Translations under genes and position numbers: made by a program
The notes under the pieces: model-generated
The model's database searches: none
The model's input: the letters and a program-made list of their open reading frames with translations, nothing else
What the model was told of the DNA's origin: nothing
Assembly (NCBI GenBank): GCA_027627225.1
Contig: CM051030.1
Coordinates: 20,479,105 to 20,543,104 of the forward strand
Direction of reading: 5' to 3'
Length of the DNA stretch: 64,000 nucleotides
DNA from: Congeria kusceri
Lineage: Eukaryota > Mollusca > Bivalvia > Myida > Dreissenidae
Shown: piece by piece, positions 24,470 to 34,900 of the stretch
How positions within the stretch are numbered: the first letter of the stretch is position 1
Layout of the letters: each line of letters begins with the position of its first letter

Positions 24470-24545
24470 TGTTCTGGGATTCGAACCCAACACATCACGC
24501 TTACAAATTGCATGCTTACCACTGCACTACAGTATCAACTGTAAT
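24470..24545 (-). repeat. tRNA-like sequence on the opposite strand
   Basis: On the minus strand TAGTGCAGTGGTAAGC and GGTTCGAATCC form A and B boxes with a well-paired T arm (TTGGG/CCCAG). The anticodon arm is weak. It faces the similar head at 24122, 340 bp away. Confidence 0.5.
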
Positions 24546-24709
24546 GGAGTTAAGATTTAATCATTACTTTTTCGCGTCCAGGTGTCCTATCTAAGTTAGT
24601 AGCTTAAAATAGATTTACAAATATAATTGGAATATTCATGAGTGCCAGGTCAATAAAATCGCACAATACATAGTTGATGAGCTAATCCCTTATCAAAACA
24701 TTTGTAACA

Positions 24710-24710
<1 letters not shown>

Positions 24711-24756
<46 letters not shown>

Positions 24757-24772
24757 TGCGTGTGTGTGTGCG
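24711..24772 (+). repeat. (TG)n(CGTG)n(TG)n microsatellite, SINE tail
   Basis: About 24 bases of TG, six CGTG units and more TG lie between the left target duplication and the SINE body. Confidence 0.9.
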
Positions 24773-25110
24773 CCTGAGGCTGCATTATGTGAGGACCCAG
24801 AGTGTGTCCTAGCACTCCAACCTAATTATCTGACTAGAGACTCACAAAAGTTGGGACGAATTTGAATCATAACTGCAATTTCCAGCTATTTATTTTTTTT
24901 ACTGAAAGATATTTTAATTTTGGTGTGGTCTTGTGCTGTGCGGGGAAACTGGAGTACCCGGAGGAAACCCCACCTGTCCGGTATGGTGACCACCAACCAA
25001 ACTCACATGCGCCGGGAGTCAACCAAACTCACATGCGCCAGGAGTGGTAAGCGAACCCGGGACGCCTAGGTGAGAAGCGAGTGTACCAACCACTGCGCTA
25101 GCCGGACAGC
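24711..25110 (-). mobile_element. tRNA-derived SINE with 12-bp target duplication and CA/CACG tail
   Basis: On the minus strand the head begins near 25110 with an A box CTAGCGCAGTGGTTGG and a B box GGTTCGCTTACC. A 27-bp tandem duplication follows (ACTCACATGCGCC twice, 25000-25040), then the conserved central block GTTTCCTCCGGGTACTCC, and the element ends in a dinucleotide/tetranucleotide tail. The 12-bp CATTTGTAACAT lies at both 24699-24710 and 25111-25122, so the microsatellite 24711-24772 is part of the inserted unit. A second copy is at 40231-40581. Confidence 0.85.
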
Positions 25111-25122
25111 CATTTGTAACAT

Positions 25123-25430
25123 AGTATTTCACATGCTCCTATTATACCGCAAAGCAGTATGTTATCTCCATGGCATATGTTGTTAATTGATGATGTTAAG
25201 TGGCAACGATCAAATGACACTGGTCGCAATAATGGGATAATTTTTAGCATTATTTGGTAGTTTCTGTCTGGGATTAGTGGGCGTTATACGGAATAGCGAG
25301 GTGCCAGTTTAATCGGGGTTTGCGACCATTGAAATATATAGTAAAACAATTTGGTCTTTTACAAAATGTCCGCTTTAGCGGGGTGGTCGTAAAATCCAGG
25401 TGGTCGTAAAGCAGGGTTTTAGTGTATATT
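25123..25430. repeat. Possible DNA-transposon end
   Basis: GGTGGTCGTAAAATCCAG and GGTGGTCGTAAAGCAGG repeat the GTGGTCGTAAA phrase, and GGGTTTTAGTGTA looks like an element terminus. I found no matching inverted end nearby, so this may be a solitary fragment. Confidence 0.35.
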
Positions 25431-25979
25431 GAGAACCTTCCAGGCATTTAGCAAATATAAAGTAGAAATAACATTGTTGATCGTTCTCCTTTGAATAGTG
25501 AGCTTGACCTTTGACAGACTAGCATGAAAAATGGAATATGTACAGATTATCTGGCCATGGGGAATAATAATACCAAGTAATAATCCTTCCAGCATTGAGA
25601 AGATATCAAGCAGAAACAAAAAGCCAGACTGTCTACTGGTTGCACCACTTTTTAGGGGGTTGTGGGTGGGGGCACTATTATTTGCTTTGAAGTAAGAGTG
25701 CAAAATTTCAATGAATGATATCCACATCATTTAATTGTGTGAATTTACCAGTTATCCATAATAATGTTTGTATGCTTGAGTAAGCAACTGACAAAAATAT
25801 AATCTTCAAGATCTTGAAGAAAGTAATGCACTTTTTCAACCGAAACACTGACCAACTATTTTGGAATCATTTATTATGTAAGAATAAACACAATGTCTTC
25901 AATGAAACTGATGGATGCTTCCTAATACGCTTTGCCTAGTAATGGGAATGCAATGAGAAGGGCAGAGACATTAAATTAA

Positions 25980-26698
25980 CTTAAAACTACTGGAAGTGCA
26001 TAACTAATAATGCTGTGGAAACTGGATTGGAGCAAGACGCAAACATTCCATACACCCATGTGGTAGAAGCAAAATGGTAACACAAAAATACATGTACATC
26101 AAAGTGTTGGAACATATCTGTAACACAGTTATTTCATCCTGGTTATTTAACTGTCCATCAAGTATCACTCATAAAGCAGTTCCAGAGAAAAGAACCGGAC
26201 ACAAATTGCTGATGAAGGGCTAGGACAAGATTTGTGCACTTCTGGTATCTTTAATCTTTAAAGTCCAATAACTCTAAGAAAAGTCACTGAAGTAGAATGT
26301 CCTGTTTATGCCCACACATCCTTTGTTAATGAAGCTTCCCATAAAGTTTCATTGAATTCAGACACTAGTAGTTACTGAGACATAGTCCAATAAAGATTTT
26401 TGTTCAACAATCATCAAAGTCCACCCTGAAGCAAACCATCCTGGTAAAGTGCACACATACTTTTGGTAATGAAGATTTCCATAAGTTTCATTGAACTCTG
26501 GCCAGTAAATTGCTGGAAAACAGCCCAGAGAAGAATGTGCGTTATATACTGATTTCAGCAATATTCAAAGTCCCATAATTCCAAGAAAATTCACCTAAAC
26601 AGAACATACTGTGCACACTTCCTTTTAGTAATGAAGCTTTCAATAAATATCATTATATTCAGGCCAGTACTTGTGGTAAAATATCCCAGACAAGAATT
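25980..26698 (+). repeat. Diverged ancestral units (about 160 bp) of the 114-bp array
   Basis: Three or four degraded copies share TTAATGAAGCTT-type, CCATAAGTTTCATTGAA and CAGCCCAGAGAAGAAT-type blocks. The last one, 26537-26698, is 162 bp. It carries a 48-bp stretch (CCATAATTCCAAGAAAATTC through GTGCACACTT) that every unit of the following array lacks. Confidence 0.65.
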
Positions 26699-27532
26699 GT
26701 GCCCTATATACTAATTTCAGACATCTTCAAAGTTCCTTTTAGTAATGAAGCTTTCCATAAATATCATTATATTCAGGCCAGTACATGTGGTAAAATATCC
26801 CAGACAAGAATTGTGCCCTATATACTAATTTCAGACATCTTCAAAGTTCCTTTTAGTAATGAAGCTTTCCATAAATATCATTATATTCAGGCCAGTACTT
26901 GTGGTAAAATATCGCAGACAAGAATTGTGCCCTATATACTAATTTCAGACATCTTCAAAGTTCCTTTTAGTAATGAAGCTTTCCATAAATATCATTATAT
27001 TCAGGCCAGTACTTGTGGTAAAATATCCCAGACAAGAATTGTGCCCAACTAATTTCAGACATCTTCAAAGTTCCTTTTAGTAATGAAGCTTTCCATAAAT
27101 ATCATTATATTCAGGCCAGTACTTGTGGTAAAATATCCCAGACAAGAATTGTGCCCTATATACTAATTTCAGACATCTTCAAAGTTCCTTTTAGTAATGA
27201 AGCTTTCCATAAATATCATTATATTCAGGCCAGTAGTTGTGGTAAAATATCCCAGACAAGAATTGTGCCCTATATACTAATTTCAGACATCTTGAAAGTT
27301 CCTTTTAGTAATGAAGCTTTCCATAAATATCATTATATTCAGGCCAGTACTTGTGGTAAAATATCCCAGACAAGAATTGTGCCCTATATACTAATTTCAG
27401 ACATCTTCAAAGTTCCTTTTAGTAATGAAGCTTTCCATAAATATCATTATATTCAGGCCAGTAGTTGTGGTAAAATATCCCAGACAAGAATTGTGCCCTA
27501 TATACTAATTTCAGACATTTTCAAAGTCCAAT
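26699..27532 (+). repeat. 114-bp tandem array, seven full units and one partial
   Basis: Units start at 26699, 26813, 26927, 27041, 27151, 27265, 27379 and 27493 (partial). They are almost identical. The fourth is 110 bp because of a 4-bp deletion in CCCTATATACTAAT. 114 is a multiple of three, so long open frames appear (38 residues per repeat, PYILISDIFKVPFSNEAF and on), but the deletion breaks them and no start or splice context supports coding. The low divergence contrasts with the degraded units upstream. Confidence 0.9.
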
Positions 27533-27599
27533 AACAGTGAGAACTAGATGCCTTTATGCAATATGAAGAGCCTGTTGTCTACAAAGCAACTTGTATTGT

Positions 27600-27960
27600 A
27601 ATTATTTTAAAATCACATTTTCTAGCAAACAAGTCTCTTCCTTTGACCTCTAAGTGTGACCTTGACCTTTGAACTAGGAACACAGTTCTTGCGCACAAAA
27701 CGCCGTCTCCACATGGTGGACATTGTGTCAAGTTATTTTGAAATTTCCTGATAAATGATGAATTAACAGTCCAAATAAGCTGTATTATGACCATATTTTA
27801 CCTTTAGCCTCTAAGTGCGACTTTGACATTTGAGCTAGGTACACAGGTCTTGCGCGTGACACCTTGTCTCCAGAAAGTGAACATTTGTGACAAGTTATTT
27901 TTAAATTACCTGATGAATGATGACGTTGTTTTTTTTTCTCATTTATTATAACATCAAATA
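27600..27960 (+). repeat. Repeat family G, two units
   Basis: Two units of about 185 bp share CCTCTAAGTG, GACCTTGACCTTTGA-like, CTAGGNACACAG, CTTGCGC and CCTGATNAATGATGA (N marks differing bases). Further copies lie at 30000-30170 and, more diverged, at about 36070-36200. Confidence 0.65.
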
Positions 27961-28640
27961 CAACCAATATTCTAGCAGATAATTAATATTCTAACATAAA
28001 ATGATTGTATTAGATGTTTTTATATATTTACGCTATCCTCTCATACATCATATTCTGAAATTCACACGTATTGTTTGATAATTTAACCTATAATGTATTA
28101 TATTTTGTAAAGAAAAACATTCATTCGCACATACAGTTATTCATTCACTCTATTTTATGCACATCTACTGATAAACTTGAGTCTTTTCCCTTTTTGCAAA
28201 AACATGTTTTTTAACCTGATAACAGGTAAAATACAAAACAAGTATCCTTGTCACAAGTTTTTGTGAAGAAAAAAAAACGTAAAAAAAAACAACAAAACAA
28301 AAAATGTTTATCTCCTTGATTAATTCAACAATAAAAGAATATAGAACAGATCTCTGAATAATTTCCATTTTTCCAAATGAGCTTGATATTTATCATTGGA
28401 TAATTCCATTTCTGCTTTGACTCTTACGGTTTCATTCATGTATTGAATAAAATTATCGACCTTAGGTACACAGCTACAATTTCGCATTATATATATATAT
28501 ATATATATTATTTTATTTGTAAAATTTTTTTTTTTTTCATGCGCCGTGCGTTTTGTGAAACCAAGAAGAACAACATGTTTCGAGAGTGTTAATGTAGTTG
28601 ATTTCATTTTGAAGTATCGATAAGCTTGCACCACAAAATT
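27961..28640. other. No recognisable gene
   Basis: AT-rich, with A runs near 28268 and a TA dinucleotide run at 28487-28508. Confidence 0.45.
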
Positions 28641-28649
28641 TGACCCCTT

Positions 28650-28996
28650 CGTGAAAAAGTGTATTTAATACGCATTAAATGCGTATTAAATGCTGTGGTA
28701 TTGGCATCATATGTTTGCTGCGTTAAATGCGTATTAAATACACTGTTAGTACACTTAGTGTATTTTTTCTTTATCTGTTCTGTGTTTTTTACAAAAAAGT
28801 GCATTAATGCATTAAAAAATACATTTTAAATACACTTAAGTGCATGTTTTGAAGACATAGTGTATTATTCAAGGAGAAAAATACACTTTCAATGCACTTA
28901 AGTGTGTTTATGCAGGAAAAATGCAGAAAAAATACACTCTTTTCCTGTAATAAGTGTATTTTTTCTGCATTTTTTAAGTGTATTTAATGCGCATTT
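28650..28996. repeat. AT-rich foldback-like element built from TGCGTATTAAAT/GTGTATTT words
   Basis: GTATTTAATACGCATTAAAT, AAATGCGTATTAAAT, AAGTGCATGTTTTG, AATGCACTTAAGTGTG and GTGTATTTAATGCGCATTTA recur in both orientations across 350 bp, so the strand can pair with itself at many positions. Both edges carry AGTGTATTTAAT followed by a CGC or GCGC, as in inverted ends. It has no coding capacity. Confidence 0.6.
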
Positions 28997-29007
28997 AACA
29001 CAGAAAC

Positions 29008-30270
29008 AAGAGAGCCATGATGGCCCAAAGTGCTCACCTGAGAACAGGTGAGAGATGAAGACCATACTGTTGTGACAGGTTTGAAAATTAAGGTATCTAA
29101 ACAATATGCCGATGGATATAGGATCAATTTTGATATAAAACATCATAACTAAAGTACGAGTTGGGTAGTGGATGTGAGTTCTTTTTGCTAATTGTTCTCA
29201 AATCATTGTTCTCGATTTTCTTACCTGACCCTTTTTCATTAAGGCATTGACAATTCTGGAAAATGCAGAAACATTAGATTTTGGTGTCTTTTCGCAAACA
29301 GTTTTGGAGAACTAGTTGCAATGCGATAATTGAGATGACTGTGCTATAAAGTAAAGTTTTGCTTTTTCTTTGATAATTTTCTGCCAAATGATGATATATG
29401 ATGTTAATGCAGGCTCTGAAGACATCAAAGTTGCATGTACAAATAACTACATGCAAATCTTGCAACTGTTGTAAATCAAATTTTATCAATCAATTTTTAT
29501 GGTCATGTGCAAACTGTGTAAGTTTGATCAACATTCAATCACAAATCGTGTGTGCAAGCCAATCATTGATAACTTGTGGTTTTTTGCAAACACAGGGCAA
29601 TAACTCTATTGTTTCTGGTCCAATCTTGCTTATATTCGACTTCACCTTTAATCTTATGGTCATAGACAAACTGTGCACGATTGGTGAAGATTGGATGAAA
29701 AATGAAGTCTCTATCCTGAATAATGTCAATTTTTGCATATTTTTTCCACAAAGGGCAATAACTCTGGTGTTTCTGGTCTGATCTTGCTTTCTTTCGACTT
29801 CAACTGTAATATCAGGGTAATAGACAAACTGTGCAAGATTGGTGATGCTTGGATGAAAAATGAAGTCTCTATCTTGAATAATGTCCATTTTTGTATATTT
29901 TTTTAACACACAAAGGGCAATAACTCTGGTGTGCTAAAAACACCGTATTTCCAAGGGACATTACTCTCCTCCACTCTGAATGATGAAGTTACAGTCCAGA
30001 CAATTTGTATTATGCACATATTTGCATTTTGACCTCTAAGTGTGACCTCGACCTTTGAACTAGGGACACAGGTCTTGGGCGCAACAAGCTGTCTCCACAT
30101 GCTGAACATTTGTGGCAAATTCTTTTTAATATTGCCTGATGAATGATGAAGTTACGGTCCGGACAAGATCGGGCGGACAAAGCACGCTCGGTGGTACATA
30201 CACCAAACCGCCATTGTGACCAGTCGACCGCAGGCGGACTCGACAAAAATCATTCAAGCGGAATGTCTTG
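29008..30270 (+). repeat. Pearl-like family F element followed by family G unit
   Basis: It starts ACAAGAGAGCCATGATGGCC then GTGCTCACCTGAG. An F-specific region follows (CCATACTGTTGTGACAGG, ACAAATAACTACATGCAA), then three or four F cores (CAAAGGGCAATAACTCT, GTTTCTGGTC, GCAAGATTGGTGA, GAAGTCTCTATC). A family G unit follows at about 30000. A near-identical start occurs at 60493. No 3' hairpin is seen; a CGACCGCAGGCGGACTCGAC stretch near 30225 ends the recognisable part. Confidence 0.7.
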
Positions 30271-30889
30271 TTTCAACAAACAAAACCAACAGGCCATAAT
30301 ATTCGCATAAAGTTTAATAGAATTGTAGATAGGGGTTAAGTAGAAATTGACCATACAAGTTTTATACACTATGAAGTTTCTTTGAAATAGCCTGGTTAAA
30401 TGCCTATGTTATGATGTCAATGAAGTTCTTGCAAAGTAACATTTACATATCCAACTGTTTTTTGGGACAAAGATGTTACATCCATAATGAAATTGTTATT
30501 CAGCAAAACAACAGAAGAAAAATGAAGTAAAAAATGTTTTGATATATTTAATGGCTAAATAGTTGACTATATATGTTGAAAAAACATGTTTGATACACAG
30601 GTTATTACTAGAGTTCCAGATAAAAAGATATTTCTGTGTTAGAAACACATCTTGTATTATTTCTAACAAAAACAAAGGTAAGAATCTAGTAGAAATAAAA
30701 TAAATATTGGTAATATATCTTTTGAGGCATCACAGTTGACAAAGCAATAATAAACCAACAACATTTTTATCTGGAACTCTTTGTATGAGCTACATTTCAA
30801 CAATAACAAAATTAATGGACGACAAGGGGTACACAAGTGCCTGTATCGCTCCACTGGCTTATTAAGTAAGGAGAGTCAGAAGCAAATAG
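30271..30889. other. No recognisable gene
   Basis: AT-rich unassigned sequence, no sustained reading frame of interest. Confidence 0.45.
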
Positions 30890-31413
30890 ACCTTGATATG
30901 CGATATTAGGAAAAAAAGCCCTGCTCTCTGGCAGCCATCTTTTTAAAAGACAGGAACCATTTATTTTAAGCAGCTATTGTAGAGAATTACCCAAGGAACA
31001 TTTCTGTGAAAATATTTTGAAATCCGACTAGTGGTTTTTGACATGAAGATTTTTAAAGTTTTGAATGTAGCCATAATGAGAAATGGCCGCGCATCCTGGC
31101 GACCATGTGTTTTAAAAGAGCGAACCATTTAGACAACGTTGGTAGAGACCATCCAAGGAACATTTCTGTAAAATTATTTGAAGATCTTCCTTGGAGTTTA
31201 GGAGATGTCGTTTAATATATAATTTTCTATTTATAGCCCTGGTGGCCATCTTGTGCAGTGGACCAGAACCATTTGAGTTACTTTGGAAGAGGACCGCTCA
31301 AGGAACATTTCTTTGAAGTTTAATCAAAGTTGGCCTAAGAAACAGTTTAGGCACACAGGCACGCACGCATGACGCATTGACCGCTCACTGGCTTTTGGCC
31401 AGTGGATCTAAAA
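30890..31413 (+). repeat. Pearl-like family E, cores and a distinct 3' hairpin
   Basis: Units contain GGCAGCCATCTTTTT-like, CCAAGGAACATTTCTGTGAA and AAGATTTTTAAAGTTTTGAA blocks, also found at 47750-48180 and 59700-60380. The 3' part has an ACGC run (CAGGCACGCACGCATGACGC), then the hairpin CACTGGC/GCCAGTG, and ends GGATCTAA. This terminal hairpin differs from the one closing the E copy at 60478. Confidence 0.65.
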
Positions 31414-33355
31414 TATATATATAATTTTGGCATACACTACATATTTTATAGGTTGTAAAATAGGTTATACCATAGATATGCACTTTATGAAAGCCAATTT
31501 GCTGCATTTGATATGTTTATTAAAGTAAGGTGGTCTGATTGACATTTTTTACAAACATTCCGAGATGTAATCAGAAAAGTAATGAAAGAAATATAACTGA
31601 ACATTCTCTTAAACCAAGTAAAAGGAAAATATTGCAATTAATTGTATATTGCATAATAACACAAAGATTTTTCAATGAAGAAAACTGATTTAACATGTCT
31701 TAAATATGATATATCTCAATTTAAAGGAAACTCTACATTTTTGCGAAAAAACTTCCTAAGGAGTTTCTTTACTGTATATAAGAACACATATTAAATTTTG
31801 TCTAAATGTTAAAAAATATTTAAATAAAAAAAAACATCGAACAATTTCAAGTTATTGTAATGGCAAAGACTATATCCACTCTCTTAACAGGTATTTTATG
31901 TCAGTAGTAAGAACTTTTAGAGGAATTTACCAAAATGTTATTATACTTTCTGGAGAAAAATCTAAAACACCACATTTTGATTGTCAATAAAACATCCTTC
32001 ACCAAACACAAGACTATTATAACGCATGACAAACTATGTACATCATCTAAAATATTCAAATTATAACTTTCTTTTAGAACTGTAATGTCTTCATCATATG
32101 TTGGTAAGGTCAATTTGCATTACTGGGTACACTAATAAGATATAATTGGTATGCACTGAATTGTCACACAAAAAATAATGTGTTCAAATTCTGTAACAGC
32201 ATGTTGTTAAAAAGGTCAAACAAATAAGGGTACACAATTGATTGGCGCAAGCCACAACATGATCCAGCTATCTTGTGACTGTGGTCTTTGAGTCCCAGAG
32301 ATCATGACATAATAAAGCTTTTGTGGGTACGACACTTTTTTTGCTACAGTTCATATCCTACCATTAAGATCTGAGAAATGACTAAGAGAAGTCATGTGGA
32401 CAAGTACGGAGGAAGATGTTATGAAAGAGTTGCACCAATCTATGGAATGCTCTCCCCGAAAGTGAACAAAACTCTGGAACTCTTATAACATATGTTATAC
32501 TGCAAATTTAACATTCTACATTTCCTTTAAATAATTCAAAAGAATTCCAATAATTATCAATATATTGATTTTATTTATTTAAAATACCAACTTATTTTAA
32601 GGCTTAAATGTTTCCATTTATCTTACTTTATTATTTCCTTTCTGTTACAAAATTCATCGTTATTGCCTGAAGCAATTATCACCTCCAAGATGTCAATATC
32701 TAAATATCAATAGAAATGCCAATTTCACTAATGATACCTTAGGCTATAGCTAGATGTTTACCACTTGTCTTATTTGATGCCCTCTGCCTTTGGGCATTTT
32801 ACCATTGTTCTGTTCTTTAATTTCATCTTGGACACATCTAATAAATCTGTCACCTTCCCCACAAAAAAGTATTTAAGGTTCAGTTTTTGAGGGAAGAATC
32901 TGTGATCTGTGTGATGTTAGGCAAAAAGTTGATGTTAGGAATCTGTGTGATGTTAGAATCTGTGTAAAGTTAACCAGTAAACCTTAGTGGAATTATGTGC
33001 GATAACTTTGTGAATAATAATCATTAGGACTAAGTGAACAGAAGTACTTTGTGAGCAATAGACAGTAAATATTTGAAATATTAAGTGTGACAAGGTCGGG
33101 AATATTAACTTTGTGAATATCATACTAAAACTTGTTGTTATCAATATGTCATTATATTATAATTGTTATACTGTGTGAATAAAATGATGAATACAACTAC
33201 TTCAAACTTTGTGAATCCATCGGCCTTGCAACTACCAAAACAACAACAACTATCACGTCCAGCCGCATATTACATTCATAAAGTCACTAAAGACGCATTT
33301 ACTTGTAAAGTATTATGAAGGATAATAGTATGGACTGCGAGTTCTGTGATATGTG
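31414..33355. other. Long AT-rich stretch without a supported gene
   Basis: A short plus-strand frame at about 32376-32486 (starting MTKRSHVDKYGGRCYE) sits in locally GC-richer sequence, but it is only 36 codons and matches nothing I recognise. The rest has no sustained frame, repeat end or RNA motif that I can see. Confidence 0.4.
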
Positions 33356-33358
33356 TGT

Positions 33359-33625
33359 TTGAACAAATTTTAAGAAACACTTTCAAGTAAATTCCAATAC
33401 AGTGTTTTTAGTTGTATTATGTTCACCTTATAACTTTAATACTTAAATTCAAACGGTTTAACTCATTATGCATATACTTTGTGCACTATTATATGTTTTG
33501 GAACAAATATTAAGAAATACTATAAAGCAATTCCAATACAATGTTTTTTGTTGTAAGGTTTATAATATTCAACTTATAACTTGTTTACTTAAATTTATAA
33601 AGGTTTAACTCATTATGTATACAAT
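33359..33625 (+). repeat. Diverged tandem duplication, about 140 bp
   Basis: GAACAAATTTTAAGAAACAC, AATTCCAATACAGTGTTTTT, CTTATAACTTTAATACTTAA and GGTTTAACTCATTATG recur about 140 bp later with substitutions and small gaps. Confidence 0.7.
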
Positions 33626-33787
33626 CTACTTTTAGTATGTCTTAATTTAAATTTGATTTTATACCCATTTTGTCAATCACTGAATTGCTTTAAATAATTT
33701 TATGATGTTATAATTTTGCAATGCATGTTGTTATGCATGTTTTGAGCATGTATCTCTATATAAAAAGAGTGCTATATAAATGTGGTA

Positions 33788-33812
33788 CATAATAATAATA
33801 ATAATAATAAAA
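33788..33812 (+). repeat. (AAT)n microsatellite
   Basis: Seven ATA/AAT triplets in a row. Confidence 0.85.
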
Positions 33813-34271
33813 ATACTCCTACCATACATTTCCCTTTATATTTGTTTATAAAGCATTTATATAAAAAAAAAAAAACTTTTTAGCACAACTAAGATTTTTC
33901 TTAAAAAGTCCACCTTTTTTACATTATCAACTTAAAATAACACTTAAATTATGTTGATCTTATAAATCAGATAAAGTGTTAAGTAAGTTTGAACAAAACC
34001 AACAGAATTGTCAAATGTTACAAAGTGTTAAAGTAAGTAATCTGGTTATAATATTGGTGATTACATTGCTATGTTCAATTCTTCTTTATAAAAAAATGCA
34101 TGCATACATGTTTAAAAATATCACATGATGAGCAAGATTTTTACAAAACATTACATTGGAATGTGACCATACCTGAGGTTTGAACATTAGTCTTAAAAGC
34201 AACATTATTATAATGTTACATTCAACAAGATAATATTATCAGAATTGCCAAAGGTATAAACAGGACAATCT

Positions 34272-34277
34272 TTTATT
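34272..34277 (-). promoter_or_regulatory. Candidate polyadenylation signal for the minus-strand membrane-protein gene
   Basis: TTTATT on the plus strand reads AATAAA on the minus strand, about 0.6 kb past the second stop codon. Such hexamers are common in AT-rich DNA, so this is only a candidate. Confidence 0.25.
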
Positions 34278-34529
34278 ATTGAACTTCAGTTGGATAGAAC
34301 GTTGAAACAATGTAGCATTAAACATCAGAATTTAAATAAACAACATTCATATTAGAATAATATTCTAACAAGTGAAACCAACTATTTAATCAATAGTATG
34401 GTTTCAACAACTCATTTGACTGGCAAGTTTCAACCAGGCACTACCACCACCACCATATTCCTCCAACACAGCAAACATCAGCAGCTTCACATCCACTTTG
34501 AATATCATTGATTCAGATATAACACTCTA

Positions 34530-34621
34530 ATTGTCAACTGTCATCAAGCAATTATTGTTAACTGTCATCATTCAATAATTGTCAACTGTCATCACTCAAT
34601 AATTGTCAACTGTCATCATAT
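34530..34621 (+). repeat. 24-bp tandem repeat, four copies
   Basis: ATTGTCAACTGTCATCACTC plus four bases repeats at 34530, 34554, 34578 and 34602. It lies in the probable 3' untranslated region of the minus-strand gene. Confidence 0.85.
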
Positions 34622-34900
34622 TGTTTATATTCAAAATTGTCTGCAATTCACACAAAACAGTATTTCTCAGGCATTTCCAATTCAAATATATAATTTAAAT
34701 TACTAATTAACCTTGAGAAACAGAACTTGTGTATGTGTAGGATTAATACTGTTTGATGAGTATTATCATTTGCATTGTGTTGCATAATATTATTTCAATA
34801 CCACATATATTGTCATTAAATATATTTATAAATGTATTTTCAAACCTCCTTAATAACCCTGATTTTTAGAGAAAAGTGTACTACAAAAACTTCTTACATG

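Noticed and set aside
24122..24545. Two functional tRNA genes facing each other
   Set aside because: The plus-strand T stem is mostly unpaired and the minus-strand anticodon arm is weak, so SINE heads or decayed tRNAs are more likely.
26699..27534. Repeat proteins of 117 and 127 codons with a 38-residue period
   Set aside because: The period is the 114-bp tandem array, a 4-bp deletion breaks the frame, and the diverged upstream units are not open. There is no start or splice support.
32376..32486. 36-codon frame beginning MTKRSHVDKYGG
   Set aside because: The composition looks coding-like, but it is too short, has no recognised family and no clear splice borders. Kept only as a remark.
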